A DNA stretch of 64,000 nucleotides from Strigops habroptila (GCF_004027225.2 NC_044296.2:5389943-5453942), one strand, 5' to 3'. Shown: positions 1 to 15,362, numbered from the stretch's first letter. Numbers and translations: made by a program. The notes: generated by a model from the sequence alone, not told the origin.

Positions 1-480
1 GACCTTAAAGCTCCTCCAGCTCCAACCCCCTGCCATGGGCAGGGACACCTTCCACTAGAGCAGGTTGCTCCAAGCCCCTGTGTCCAACCTGGCCTTGAAC
101 ACTGCCAGGGATGGGGCAGCCACAGCTTCTCCCTTCAACCCCTTCCAGTGTCCCACCACCCGAATGGGGAAGAACTTCTTCCCGGTATCCCATCTAACTC
201 TTCCCTCTTCCAGTTGGAGCCGTTCCTCCTCATCCCATCCCTACAGGCCCTTGTCCAAAGCCCCTCTCCCGGTTTCCTGGAGCCCCTTTAGGCACTGGAG
301 CTGCTCTAAGGTCTCCCCTTCAGGAGCCTTCTCTTCTCCAGGCTGCCCCAGCCCAGCTCTCTCAGCCTGGCTCCAGAGCAGAGCTGCTCCAGCCCTCGCA
401 GCAGCTCTGGGGCCTCCTCTGGCCTCGCTCCAGCAGCTCCATGTCCCTCTTGTGTTGGACCTCCTCAGTTCAGAGCCCTG
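1..480 (-). mobile_element. CR1 LINE, 5'-truncated
   Basis: This is the reverse complement of a CR1 3' region. It opens with the typical block 'gaccttaaagctcctccag', followed by the conserved stretch around 'gccttgaacactgccaggg', and runs into more 5' CR1 sequence by about 470. The window edge cuts off the extreme 3' end. Short open frames inside it belong to the repeat. Confidence 0.9.
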
Positions 481-1172
481 CTGCTTAAAGGGAGCTCTTT
501 GTAACTGTGAAATGAATGTGCAGGGACACAGTTTCAGACTGCAGCCACATCATCTCTGCTGCACCGTTTGTCATAACCCTTCTGTTGTTCCTTGCTTGCC
601 GAGACTGCTACCGGGGAGCAAAGTACAGCTGATACCAGCATGTCCTTTGTATCTCAGTAGAGTATTCTGTTCTCATGGTTTAAAGATAATGAAGTGAATC
701 ATTGTCTTTACATCTCGTGATTTGTTACAGACATATATCACTAATGCTTTCCGAGGGGAAAAAACCCCAGATCTTTTGTTCAGACGTGTGCCTTTGAACT
801 ATTAGGTCCCAACTCGGCTGCTTGAGAGTTTGTTTAACTAGGGAGTTGCTTTGATTTATTTTTTTAATCTATGTACTGAGAACACTTCAGCACACAATGG
901 AGCTCAGGGGAGCTTTTTGATTATTTAATTTTATAGGTATACTTCTGCTTCAGCATCCAGGATGGATGGCTTCATCAGCACCTTTTAGTCTATGTGGATA
1001 CCTCAGTGTTTTATTCTCCTGCTGAAAAAGCGAGGCTTGTCTGCACTGGGTGTTGATTGGTAGCTCTGATAAAGGAGTAGATTTGAGATCTTGAAGAAGC
1101 AATATCAACTTGTCATGCTTTGGGAGTGCAGAAAGCTTCTTAGACTGACCATCAATACAAACTGTGCAATAA
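481..1172. other. AT-richer intergenic DNA, nothing recognised
   Basis: Between two CR1 copies lies unique-looking sequence with T-rich runs (for example 850-870). No exon, RNA gene or repeat is recognisable. It is less GC-rich than the gene-bearing part of the window. Confidence 0.5.
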
Positions 1173-1560
1173 CATAGAATCATAGAATCCCAGACTGGTT
1201 TGTGTTGGAAGGGACCTTAAAGCTCCTCCAGTTCCAACCCCTGCCACGGGCAGGGACACCTTCCACTAGAGCAGGTTGCTCCAAGCCCCTGTGTCCAACC
1301 TGGCCTTGAACACTGCCAGGGATGGGGCAGCCACAGCTTCTCTGGGCACCCTGTGCCAGCGCCTCAGCACCCTCACAGGGAAGAGCTTCTGCCTAAGAGC
1401 TCATCTCAATCTCCCCTCTGGCAGGTTAAAGCCATTCCCCTTGTCCTGTCCCTACACGCCCTCATCCAAAGCCCCTCTCCAAGTTTCTTGTAGCCGCTTT
1501 AGGCACTGGAAGACTGTTATAAGACCGAGGAGACTCAGGGGAGACCTTATAACAATTCTT
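1173..1560 (-). mobile_element. CR1 LINE, 5'-truncated
   Basis: It starts with the inverted CR1 3' terminal repeat (catagaatcatagaatccc) and continues through the usual 3' UTR blocks until the match fades near 1,555. Orientation is minus. Confidence 0.92.
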
Positions 1561-2992
1561 TGCTAGATGATTGTTGTTTCTTACAAGCTTTAAAATCAAG
1601 TCATATCCATTATAGTGACAAATACTGCCTTGTCTCTACACATGAATGAATCATGTTCTAGTTAAATTTCTATGTGGGGGTTTCAGTGGCATCTTTCTAG
1701 GGCCCTTTGTGGCTTTAATGGATCTTGTGTTTCCTTCCTGTCTGAAATAGCATCGTAATTGTTGCTGTGAGCTATTAAAATAGCTGCTGTACATTACTCA
1801 ATGGGCTGGCAAAATTTTACTAAGGAGTGCATCTTGTGGAAGCACATTCCAGTGAGACGTGCCTAAATGCAGATTATTTGTTACTGTCATGGGTAGTTAC
1901 CCCCAAACGACACTTTTTATGTCTCAGGTTGGAAATGATGAAGGAAAAAATACCTGGCTTCGCTGTAAGCTCTGGGTGTAGCTTCAGGGGGTTTGTATTG
2001 AGCATTCAGAGAGTAGTGCTACAATCCCACCACCAAAATAAAGACTGTGACAGGAGATGGGGAGACAAGTTCTACTCTTGCATTCACCCATGAAAGTGCA
2101 GTGGGTGAGTGATGGAAAAATGCCAGTAAATAACAGAAATGTCCATGGAGACTCTCAAAGACTTAGTCTAAAGGACAGAGGTGGTATATTCTGCTCTTCT
2201 GCATGCTTCCGAGGGAGAATTTCTTGTATGATTACTGCAGTTAAGAAGATTATCAGCTGTAAAATCCCGCATGCAGTCAGTTGTCTCAGATCTTTAATGT
2301 TTTTAGAGAGAGGCTCTGAGCTGAGCTCCCCATCCACTTGAGTTCATCCCTGGGAAGCTCTGCTTATGATCAAGTGCAGGTCAAAGGGTTGGTGTGTGTG
2401 TGGTTGGTTGGGGAGGGCAGCGTGTCCCTGGGTTTTATGGTAAAGCAGCGAAGATGATTTCTCACTTAGCTATTTTTATATAACAAAAATTATCACCGAA
2501 GCTGACGTGTTCCTGGTGGTTTTACTGGCCTGTGAGAACTCAATCTTGAAACTGATCCCAAAGTGCTAAAAAACCTGAGGCAGAGTCCCAGGGACAGGCA
2601 AATGTGTAAAGAAGCAGCAAGGTTGGGTTAAAGGGACAGCATGTTTGTTTGCTTTTCGCTTCTAACATGTCACTTTTCTCCTCTCCACAGGCAATGGGGC
2701 TTTGTGTAGAAAAGACTCTAAGCAGGGCATCAAGCCTGTGAAATCCTGGCAGTGGCAGACAGCACGTTCTTGAAGGCATCATGTTGGGAGTGCTGTTGAC
2801 AGGCCACAGCACCACCCAGGAGCAGCAGCTCATGTTGTGAACGTTCCTCAGTTCTCAAAGTGCGTTCAGTGTGTTCAGATGTTCAGACTCCTCTGCACTG
2901 CTGAACTGCTCTGTTGGAACAATATTGGTAGCAACACTCTCTCCAGGAAGGAGAGCCCTGTCTGCCTTCTGATTCCTGAGGAAGGCCTAATA
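1561..2992. other. Intergenic DNA without recognised genes
   Basis: The stretch is mixed AT- and GC-rich with only short chance reading frames. No splice-bounded frame, RNA gene or obvious repeat was found. A short TG-rich run lies near 2,390-2,410. Confidence 0.5.
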
Positions 2993-3125
2993 CTAATCAG
3001 AGGGCTGGAGCAGTTCTGCTCTGCAGACAGGCTGAGCAGACAGCTTGCTCAGTCTGGAGAAGGCTTCAGGAATACCTTAGATCAGCTCCCAGGGCCTAAA
3101 GGGGTTTTGAGGATCGACATACTAA
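2993..3125 (+). mobile_element. Diverged CR1 fragment (internal part)
   Basis: The block from 'gagggctggagcag' through the 'cctaaaggggtt' stretch aligns by eye with the 5' half of the CR1 at 48,690-49,170. It is diverged and lacks the 3' end, so it is an older or broken fragment. Confidence 0.6.
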
Positions 3126-3966
3126 AGATTAAGGCACTGACTGGGTGTTGATAGCCAGGTATGAGAAGTGGGAGACCAGCTCCGGCAGAAGCAAGTGGGA
3201 GTCTTTTTTGCTGGCCATGAGGAAGTTGTTCCCTGCATGTGATGTTGAGTTCTCTGTGGTCACGTCTGTGACAACAACCGGATCTGGCAGAACCCAGAAG
3301 CGCAAAACACATCCGTTTGTCACAGAGGGACTGCACAGACACCATGAGATCTGCCGCTGAGCCCCAGGAGCATGGCACAGGGGCTGTCAGGATGGGCTCT
3401 TGTGTTTGTGCTCAAGCTTGAACAGACCTGAGGACCTTTACAAATCCAGAGGGTAATGCATGGAGTGCTCCTGGGCAAAGACATCACAAGGATCCAATGA
3501 CCAGACTCACTCAACTGGCTTGGAGAAGTTGTTTATTGATGGAGAAATATAACCAGGATCTGAAAAAAAATACCTAACCAGGTTAGTTTGGAGTAGTTTT
3601 CTTCTACCCTGCCTTTGCCATTGAATTGTCAGTATGTTTTGAAGGCTTAAACACCCTTTAATGAAAAACAAAAGATACACACCTAAGAAAAACAAGACCC
3701 CACGGGAAGAATGGTGTTTGCCTGAAACTGCCTTTTCTTTTCCTTCACACTATTTTGCTTAGAATAATGGGAACGTTGAACGTGAGTGCAAAACTGGTCT
3801 CCAGTTTTCTGCCCGGGAGGATGAGCTGTGGAGGCAACTGTCCTCTCCCCACCAGTTGCGGATGCTGGAGGATATAGATAAGCCACTGCCATTAGACAGT
3901 GGTGTTCATTTAACGGCCTCTGCAATTTCCCATCTCAATCCTGTTAATGTATCTGGTTGAGAACAT
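3126..3966. other. Intergenic DNA, nothing recognised
   Basis: Unique-looking sequence between CR1 fragments. No coding exon or RNA gene could be supported on either strand. Confidence 0.45.
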
Positions 3967-4360
3967 TGGGGCTGTTCAGCCTGGAGAAGAGAAGCTGCGT
4001 GGAGACCTCAAAGCAGCTTCCAGTGTCTGAAGGGGGCTACAGGGGTGCTGGAGAGGGACCTTCATCAGGGGCTGGAGTGATAGGACAAGGGGTGATGGGT
4101 TCAAACTGGAACAGAGGAAGTTCAGGTTAGAGATAAGGCAGAAGCTCTTCCCTGTGAGGGTGCTGAGGCGCTGGCACAGGGTGCCCAGAGAAGCTGTGGC
4201 TGCCCCATCCCTGGCAGTGTTCAAGGCCAGGTTGGACACAGGGGCTTGGAGCAACCTGCTCTAGTGGAAGGTGTCCCTGCCCGTGGCAGGGGTTGGAACT
4301 GGAGGAGCTTTAAGGTACCTTCAACCCAAACCAGGCTGGGGTTCTGCGATTCTGTCATCT
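3967..4360 (+). mobile_element. CR1 LINE, 5'-truncated
   Basis: Plus-strand CR1 running from 'gctgttcagcctggagaag' to a 3' end with 'aacccaaaccaggctgg' and a decayed 'gattctgtc' terminus. The order of blocks is the exact inverse of the minus copies at 1-480 and 1,173-1,560. Confidence 0.92.
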
Positions 4361-4539
4361 GGGGTTTCAGCCCCTGTAGAGCACAAGCTGTGCCGTGCTC
4401 TTGGATCAGCCTCCCCTCGGTCTTAGAGAAGTCAGTGCTGACATGGGAGTAGACTTCAGGATCCCTCCTGCTCCCACCACATCCTCTCCTGAGCCTCAGT
4501 GTCCAAGAGCTCCTCAGGTGGCTGCACTGATGGTGGCCA

Positions 4540-4920
4540 TCAAAGTGGTGAGAGCAGATCTCCCTCTTTGCATTCATTCATTGTGAGCGCTGCACGGCGC
4601 TGGAGGATATGGGATCTGACGATCTCCATTTCTAGCTGGGTGTGTACCTGTGCCCTCAAAGGGTAAAAGTTGTCGTAAGTGTTGTCAAATAATGAGTCAC
4701 TCGTGATGAATGTTGGACGGCGGCGGCAGGCACTAGGGCCGCTGGGACGCTGCATCTGCAGCCCTTACCAGAAGAGAAATCAGGAAGTACCACAGGAGCT
4801 CATTCTGGGAGCATGCCGTGGAAAATAGAGCTTTGGTGCTCCATATGACAGAAAATTTACACTCCAGGAACTCCAGAATCCGGCTACGTGTGACATTGTT
4901 GTCCCCAAAGCCCTGCATGG
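4540..4920 (-). other. Unrecognised coding-like patch
   Basis: Two adjoining minus-strand stretches look more like protein than the surroundings. One (about 4,775-4,902) follows an AG acceptor-like site, reads from GFGDNNVTRSRILEF to WYFLISLL and ends at a GTAAGG donor-like site. The other (4,540-4,755), in another frame, includes TFITSDSLFDNTYDNFY. I recognise neither. A decayed gene, an ancient mobile element or chance are all possible. No neighbouring exon could be linked to them. Confidence 0.25.
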
Positions 4921-5341
4921 ACGTTGGTGGGAGGTAAGTGCGAGGGTCGGTGACTAGGGGAGATGTTTTTGTGTTTGCTCTGCCCGTGAAGAGGGATGGA
5001 CGTAGTGTTGCAATGTGAAGACAATGGTGGTGAGTGGGGAAACCAGCCAGGTGCCTCCTGCTTCTCAGCAGAAGAGCAGAACTTGTTGTTTGTCCAAGTG
5101 CCCCTCAGTGTGTCCACGTGTTTGTACATTCTCCAGGTTGTGTTTCAAAGGTGTGTGCAGTGCACCCAGCGCCAGGCTCAGTGCAGGGGTGCAGCCTGGC
5201 CTGTCTTCCATCGCTGTGCATTGGGTCCTGGAAGCTCCTCGGTTGAGGTGACTGGAAACCAGCCTCAACTCTCCAGTTCAGGGCTGGGATGGCTCCACCA
5301 AACCCCTCCGTGTTTCTGTACTCCTCATCCTCATTGCAAAT

Positions 5342-5510
5342 GAGGCGCTGGCACAGGGTGCCCAGAGAAGCTGTGGCTGCCCCAACCCTGGCAGTGTTCA
5401 AGGCCAGGTTGGACACAGGGGCTTGGAGCAACCTGCTCTAGTGGAAGGTGTCCCTGCCCGTGGCAGGGGTTGGAGCTGGAGGAGCTTTAAGGTCCCTTCC
5501 AACCGAAACC
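5342..5510 (+). mobile_element. CR1 LINE, short 3' fragment
   Basis: Plus-strand CR1 3' segment beginning at 'gaggcgctggcacaggg' and ending after 'ggtcccttccaaccgaaacc'. It is heavily 5'-truncated. Confidence 0.9.
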
Positions 5511-7323
5511 AAAACTAAACACGCAGGTTAACTGATGTAAAAGAAGTGTAGAACAGCTCCAAAGCAAGGAAGGGGGCAAATGTCTCCCCCCACCCCCAGG
5601 CTTTCTGACCACATGTCCTGCTTGTGGCAACATTCATTCCAGTGATGGACCAAACATCTCCAAGAACAAATAGTTGCTTTAGGACAAGGCATGTGAGTGT
5701 TGTCAGGAGAAAGGTGATTCTCTGCCCTTGCTGCCTGGGTGGAGGCATGGCCAGGCTCCAGGGGCAGTTATCCATGTTGGGGTGCATGTCCGGCACTCTG
5801 AGCCCTAGGCTTGGCAGAGAGAAGCTCTCTTGGGAGCTCAGAGTGGAGGATCCATCCTTTCCAAGCACCACACAGGCAGGACTGAGCAAACAGTTGCTGC
5901 TTTTTACCAGATAGTACTGTCCTGGAGCAGCAGGAGGTGAAGTACCACCTCCCAGAGCTCCTCTTGTCCTTCCTGGTGCAGCCAGCATGTCCCTCCTTGT
6001 ACCATGTGTACCACAGTGGGGGATATGGAGCAGACCCTGTCCTGAAGCCCATGAGGTCCTCATCCAGCCTGGAATGTGAGCAGAGATGCGTCTGGTCACA
6101 TCAGACTTTGGCTGTGCCTTGTACCTTCAAGTCCACTAAGATAATACGTGTGGCACAGATGCAGGACAAGAGGATGTCTCTGCTTGCAAACGATGGCTCC
6201 TGGAAGAGGTAACACTGCTGCCTGCTAAAATGAACCTTGCCACAGCTGCAGTTGTCCCTTTTCTGTTGTTGTTCTGGATAAGGACTGGGTAAAGCCCTCA
6301 GATCCTCACGTCATGGAGCCAGGCTGGGGTTTACCACCGGTGATGCAGAGGAGTGACTGTGACTCACCCTCCAAAAGAGAAAGAGAGCACAGACCGTCAT
6401 CGCTGCTCCAAGGAGCCAAGCGAGCCCCTGTGCCTCTCCCAGGCCAGCAGGGCAGCGAGGCTTCATCCTGCTCTGGCGAGAAGTTTCCAAGAGGCCACAG
6501 TGGGTTTTCACAAGAGGTCCCAGCCCCACATTGCCCTGCCTGGGCTCTCATGTTCACTGAGCACCAAGAAAACCAGGCCTGGAATGAAACCACGTCTTCC
6601 CCTCCTCAGATGTTTCTCTACTCTGAAAGCTGATGCTTCCCTGGCTGGTTTGAGTTCTTGGAAACATAGAGGGGCAGCGAGCTGCCAGGATAGCTTCACA
6701 CTATCTAATCCTCTGGTACAAAAGAGCAAGGTGGGCACAAGGCAGCTTCACCTACACGGGACGTGGGTCTCATCGAATGGTGTCTTGTGCAAAGGTGAAG
6801 AGTGTTGAGTTGTGAGCACTGAGAAATCCCACCTTCCTTTAGGAAAGGAAGGAAAGCATCTGCTGTGCAGAGGGAGAGGGAAATGCCAACTGCAAAATGG
6901 ATCTGGAGGATGGGTGCTGAAATCAGAACAAAATTACAGAGCCATAACTTGACTTTTAAGAGCATGGTGGGTTTGGGGATGATGCCATGGCATGAGGATG
7001 CACGGCAGCCCAGGCAGGGCCACTGAAGACACAGGTTTCAATGGGTGGGCTGTCTCCCCTCCAGACCCTGTGCTGCCAAGGATTTGCCCAATGAGCCCCA
7101 CCATCCACAATTTCAGTTGTTCAAGGAGTCAGTGGATGGAACCCTTTGAGCCTTTTTCTCCATCCTCTGGTGTGGGGCTGCCCCACATGATGGACAAGGC
7201 TTGGAAGGAGCTGTGTTGGCCAGAGGAGATGGAGGCAGCAGCAGTGGCCTGTGCTGCGCCAGCTCAGCCCCATCCCTCCACAGCCCCATCCCTCCACAGC
7301 CCCCTTTGGTTTCTTCTCCGCAG
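5511..7323. other. MATK upstream flank
   Basis: No gene or known repeat was recognised. The 194-codon minus-strand frame at 5,515-6,099 lacks any familiar domain. A 19-bp direct duplication (cagccccatccctccacag) lies at about 7,264-7,300, just before the first MATK coding exon. The MATK promoter or 5' non-coding exon may lie here but cannot be placed. Confidence 0.45.
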
Positions 7324-7371
7324 GTGGCAGCAGGAGAGGACAGGGAGTCCCTGATGTGCTGACGGCCGACC

Positions 7372-11320
<3,949 letters not shown>

Positions 11321-11726
11321 GCCCTGTCCCATCCCAGGACCCATGGCCAGAAGCCCCCTGGACCCACCAGGGTTGGGACTATCATCACAGCAATGGGTGG
11401 CCGGGCAGCAGGGGAACCTGTGCCACCACTCTCAAGGTGGAGATGGGGCAGCAGCTGAAGGGGAACCTCTTCTACCCCAGGGCACCCAAAGAGGAGGCAA
11501 CAGCCTCCTCCGTCCTGGCACGGGGCCTTCCTCCTACCACACAGCCCAGAGGAGGTTCCCATGGGGTACATCCTATGGAGTGTGGGGTCCCCTCGAGCTG
11601 CCCATCCCAGTGACGGGGACAGGACGGAACAACTCCACCCGCTGGAGGATGGAACCTGAACCCTGAGGCAGCCCTGCTCCAGCCACTGCCCGCAGCAGCT
11701 AAACCACGCGGATTTGGGCTTTTTTG

Positions 11727-11732
11727 ATTAAA
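11727..11732 (+). terminator. MATK: Likely MATK poly(A) signal (ATTAAA)
   Basis: An ATTAAA hexamer lies about 400 bp after the MATK stop in locally AT-rich sequence. It is the first reasonable poly(A) signal downstream. Confidence 0.5.
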
Positions 11733-11739
11733 CTAAATT

Positions 11740-12484
11740 AATTCAACAGCCTCTTTCAGACCCTGGGCTCAAATTAGGCCAGACCCTCTCTTGGGGCCTG
11801 GCAAAGGCTTGGGGGGAGCCCCTCGGAGCCCCCTCAAGCTCAGCCTGGCCCTGCCTCCCTTGTGCTCAGTGCAGCCAGGGATATTCCTTCAGTCAGAACC
11901 TGCGTGGGAATTGCTCATGTAGAGATGACAGGAACAGGGCACTGGCACTGGGAAGCTCCCAGAGCCAGCTCCCACAGAACCTCCACGTCTCGGTGGAGCC
12001 AGGATTAGTGGGGCCGTGGGGCCACATGCGTGAGCTTTGTCTCCCTCGTCTTCCCTTCCTTCCACTCCTTTGACCATTGATTGGGCTTTTTTGGTTAATC
12101 CTCTTGCATCTCCTCTGCACCAGCTCCTTGCACCAGCTGTCCCTGTGCCGGTGTGGGTGGCTGTGGGTTCCCAGCACAGGGCTCCATGGTGAACAGTGAG
12201 GAGGAAGAGGAGGAGGAGGGAGGCCCTGGGGTGCTGCCCTGCACTGGGGGCCCATGCAATGGGAGGTCTCCTGGCTGGATCTAGGGTGTGCTGGGGCTCA
12301 GTGGCCTCTTCCACCTCCCCATCACCCTTATGGGACAGCATCGCAGCATGCCCCCCAAGCACCCTTGGGTACAGCAAGCAGCACCTGAAGATCTTTCCAC
12401 ACCAGTGCCTGTGGCTTCCCCTTCTAATGCCTTAATCCGCCCCTGATCCGCGGTGCCCCTGGGGCTGGTCCTGCTGACCTTGCA
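11740..12484. other. Spacer between MATK and complexin-like gene
   Basis: About 0.75 kb with no recognised coding exon or repeat. It should contain the promoter or first non-coding exon of the complexin-like gene, whose start-codon exon begins near 12,485 after an AG acceptor. Confidence 0.45.
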
Positions 12485-12546
12485 GGCGCTGGCCCCCGGC
12501 TGGGACCAGTGGCACCGTGGGGCACGGGCTGCCACAGCCACCACTC

Positions 12547-13935
12547 ATGGCCTCCTTCTTCACGGCGGCCCTGAAGAGCTTCAAGGGGGGCGAGGAGGAG
12601 CCACCCAAGGGGCCCCCCAAGGATGCCAAGGAGGCCACGCTGCCCAACGGCATGTCCCGCGAGGAGTTTGAGGAGTACCAGCGGCAGCTGCTGGAGGAGA
12701 AGTAAGGCTTTGGTGGGGCTGGGGGTCAATGGAATCCTCCATGCACAGGGACCGGGGTCCCATCTGCCACATGGGCTGTCCCCAGGGTGCCACAGGGCCA
12801 GGGAGGCAGCCGGGGCAAGGGATAGGCGCAGAGCACAGGAGGTCCCTGTGGGTGCTGGCATGGGGTGGGTCAGGGGTTTAGTGCACTGTAGGTGACAAGG
12901 GCCACCCATGGGTGCCAGTGCCTCGACGTGGTGGGTGTCTGGTGCCAGCCCAGCACCCATGGAGCTGAGGGACAAGAGGGGCCATCATGGGATTGCGTTA
13001 AGGTCCCACCACCTTGAGTCCAGGTGCTGTGGGGACCCAGTGGCACAGCGTCCAGGAACCGAGCAAGTCCCTCCAATGGGCACCTTCACTGAGCATCTCT
13101 GCTGGGGCTGGAGGGGCAGGATGTGGCCCTTGCCCTCCATACCCCATTACAACCCTCCTGTGGACCTTGGCATCTCCTTCTCCATCCAGCCCAATGTGGA
13201 AGGAGAAGCTTAAAGATGAAAGCTTAAAGATAAAACGTTGCAAGGCTTGAAAATGCTTGTTCTGTGCTGCTAGAGGCCCAGGGCCATGATGGGGAGGGTG
13301 GTTCTGGTGAGGAGGGGGTGACAACGTGGCACCCGCCTCTGCAGGATTGAGCGGGACAAGGCGTTTGCACAGAGGAAGGCAGGACGGGCCACTGTCCGCA
13401 TACACCTACGGGACAAGTACCACCTGGCCCAGGTAAGGACCAGCCCATGGTGGGACCTCGAGGTCTTCCCATGGACCCTCCACCCTCTGGGACAGCCCCA
13501 GGCCGGGCGGCTGCCCAGGGAGATGATTCCTGAAGAGGGCAGCAAACGGCTACATGTGTCTGCCCAGTGGTCCGCGTATGGAACCGGACAGTCCTGGTGT
13601 CCCCCAGCATTCCCAACGCCCCCCCCAGGGGAGTGGTTCCTCCCGACCCCGCACCCCATGGCTGGTGGTGACCAGGTCTACCCGCACCCAACACCCTGCC
13701 CCGTGTGCAGGACGAGCGGGACGATGCTCAGCTGCACGTGGCCGGCGGAGCGGTGGAGCTGCCGCAGGAGTTGGCCACCATGGTGCACTGTGAGGAAGAC
13801 GAGGCCGAGGAGGAGGATGGCAGCGCCGGGGCCTTTGCCTTCCTGAGCAAGCTGCGGGACGTGGACCTCCCATCACTGCGGGACCGGGCACTGGGCAGCA
13901 TGGATGAGGTGAAGGAGAAGTGTGCCCTGATGTGA
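12547..13935 (+). CDS. Complexin-3/4-like, CaaX-terminated
   Basis: Complexins clamp and promote SNARE-driven vesicle fusion; the 3/4 subfamily works at retinal ribbon synapses and is membrane-anchored by farnesylation. Three exons (12547-12701, 13345-13432, 13711-13935) give 155 aa, against about 158-160 for CPLX3/4. The central part reads MSREEFEEYQRQLLEEK then IERDKAFAQRKAGRA and LRDKYHLAQ, matching the accessory and central SNARE-binding helices. The acidic C-terminal part ends in CALM, a CaaX box favouring farnesyl. Exon 1 opens after an AG acceptor at 12,484, so a 5' non-coding exon is likely. It lies between MATK and RAX2, where human 19p13.3 has no complexin, so it appears to be a third paralogue beside CPLX3 and CPLX4. 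The exact orthology name is uncertain. Confidence 0.88.
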
Positions 13936-14092
13936 CATCGCTGCCCACCCCGACAGCGCCGGTGCCTGGGTCCCCACCAGCCGTCCAAGCCCCTCCCTGT
14001 GGTGCCCAGGGTCTGAGCCCCAGGCCAGAGCGGGGGGGGGGGTCGCTGAAGCTCTGTGACCCCCAGGAACCAGCGCCAGGGCCTCACATACC

Positions 14093-14252
14093 AGTTGTGG
14101 CTGCCCCATCCCTGGCAGTGTTCAGGGCCAGGTTGGACACAGGGGCTTGGAGCAACCTGCTCTAGTGGAAGGTGTCCCTGCCTGTGGCAGGGGGCTGGAA
14201 CTGGACGAGCTTTAAGGTCCTTTCAACCCAAACCAGGCTGGGATTCTGTGAT
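14093..14252 (+). mobile_element. CR1 LINE fragment in the complexin 3' UTR
   Basis: Plus-strand CR1 3' end running from 'gtggctgccccatccctgg' to 'ccaggctgggattctgtg'. It sits between the complexin stop codon (13,935) and the AATAAA at 14,263, so it is probably transcribed as part of the 3' UTR. Confidence 0.88.
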
Positions 14253-14262
14253 GATTTGGCTC

Positions 14263-14268
14263 AATAAA
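14263..14268 (+). terminator. Likely poly(A) signal of the complexin-like gene
   Basis: AATAAA in the context 'ctcaataaaggcatc', directly after the CR1 insertion. No better signal was seen between 13,935 and here. Confidence 0.55.
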
Positions 14269-14594
14269 GGCATCATTTGCTGGCACCACTCTGCTCTTCC
14301 TGCCGTACCCTCATCCCACAAACCCTGCCCCGGGCTGGGGGGTGTGTGGTTTCAATGACACCACTACAGCAGAGCTGCCCCACATGCCCCAGAGCCAGCA
14401 ACCAGCCCATTACACTTGGGCCCCACGTCTCTCCCTGCCTTCTACAGCAGCCCCCAGGCACTGGAGCCAGTGGGACCTGATGCCCCTCCACCCTGGGGCA
14501 CCCCATGGAGGGGAGCACCAATGGGGGAGGATGGTGGCAGCATTTATCCCCTACTGAGCATCCCGCTACCAGTGCAGGCAGCAATGTGGTCCAT

Positions 14595-14680
14595 TTGGCT
14601 GTGTCCCTTTAGCCAGGTCCTTTTGGCTGGGTCCCTTTGGCCGGGTCCCTTTGGCTGGATCCCTTTGGCCATGGCTCCCC
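14595..14680 (+). repeat. Short tandem repeat, about 17-bp unit
   Basis: Four to five imperfect copies of a unit like 'ggctgggtccctttggc' lie in a row. It is simple-repeat DNA with no coding frame of interest. Confidence 0.7.
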
Positions 14681-14769
14681 TCTGCCTCTCACCCCTCTGG
14701 GGACCTGCTCCCTGCTCCCAGGCGCTGCAGCAGCACTGGCTTCCCCACCGCGGCGCCGGAAGGCTGGGG

Positions 14770-14880
14770 GCTGCTGAGATCACTTAATACCTGCCTATTT
14801 TAGTGAGGTCTAATCTGCCTGAGGCACCGAGGACTAAGCTCGCAGAACCCTTATAAAATGTACAGCCCCAGCGACACCTC
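14770..14880 (+). promoter_or_regulatory. TATA-containing promoter-like block with homeobox/MAF-type sites
   Basis: An AT-richer block in GC-rich DNA holds a good TATA box (TATAAAA, 14852-14858). Upstream are TGCTGA (MAF/NRL half site, near 14,772), TTAATACC (about 14,784) and TAATCTGCC (about 14,811), the last close to OTX/CRX sites. Transcription would start near 14,880. The nearest downstream gene on this strand is RAX2 at 20,278, so a distal first exon of RAX2 is a reasonable guess. This is motif reading, not proof. Confidence 0.4.
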
Positions 14881-15278
14881 CCGCTGGAGCTGGAGCTGGA
14901 GCCGGAGCCGGAGCCGCTGGGGGAGTCCCGCTGTGTCTGCATGAAAGGATGGACACGCTGAGCCGCCTCCAGCCTCCCCACGCCGGGGCCATCTGCTCCG
15001 GAAAGGTCTGTGGCGATGGACCAGCCTCGGGCTGCCCATGGCTGCGCAATGGGGCTGGGAGGGTGGGAGTTGTGCCATGGAGCTCATTGTTGTCACAAGA
15101 GCCACAGGTCTCAGCCACCAAAGCTGCAGGAGCTCCAGCAAGGAGGTCCCTGGGTGCATGAGGTGCTCGGTGTGTCCCCAGTGTGGTCAGGAACCCTCCA
15201 GGTACCAGCCAAGGGACTGTTGGATCATCCCAGGGAGTGTATGACATGGGCTTGACACCCAGGAGCCTCCTCCAGTGT

Positions 15279-15362
15279 CCTGCCATGCCCACCATGCCCA
15301 CCATTGCCACCATCCCACCATCCCCACCATCCCTGCCATTCCCACCATGCCCACCATTCCTG
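15279..15362 (+). repeat. CCAT/CCCACCAT low-complexity tandem
   Basis: Repeated 'ccatgcccac' and 'ccatccccac' units form about 80 bp of simple sequence. No other function is visible. Confidence 0.7.

Noticed and set aside
5515-6099. 194-codon minus-strand open frame
   Set aside because: No family resemblance, no supporting splice partners, and mixed composition; treated as chance.
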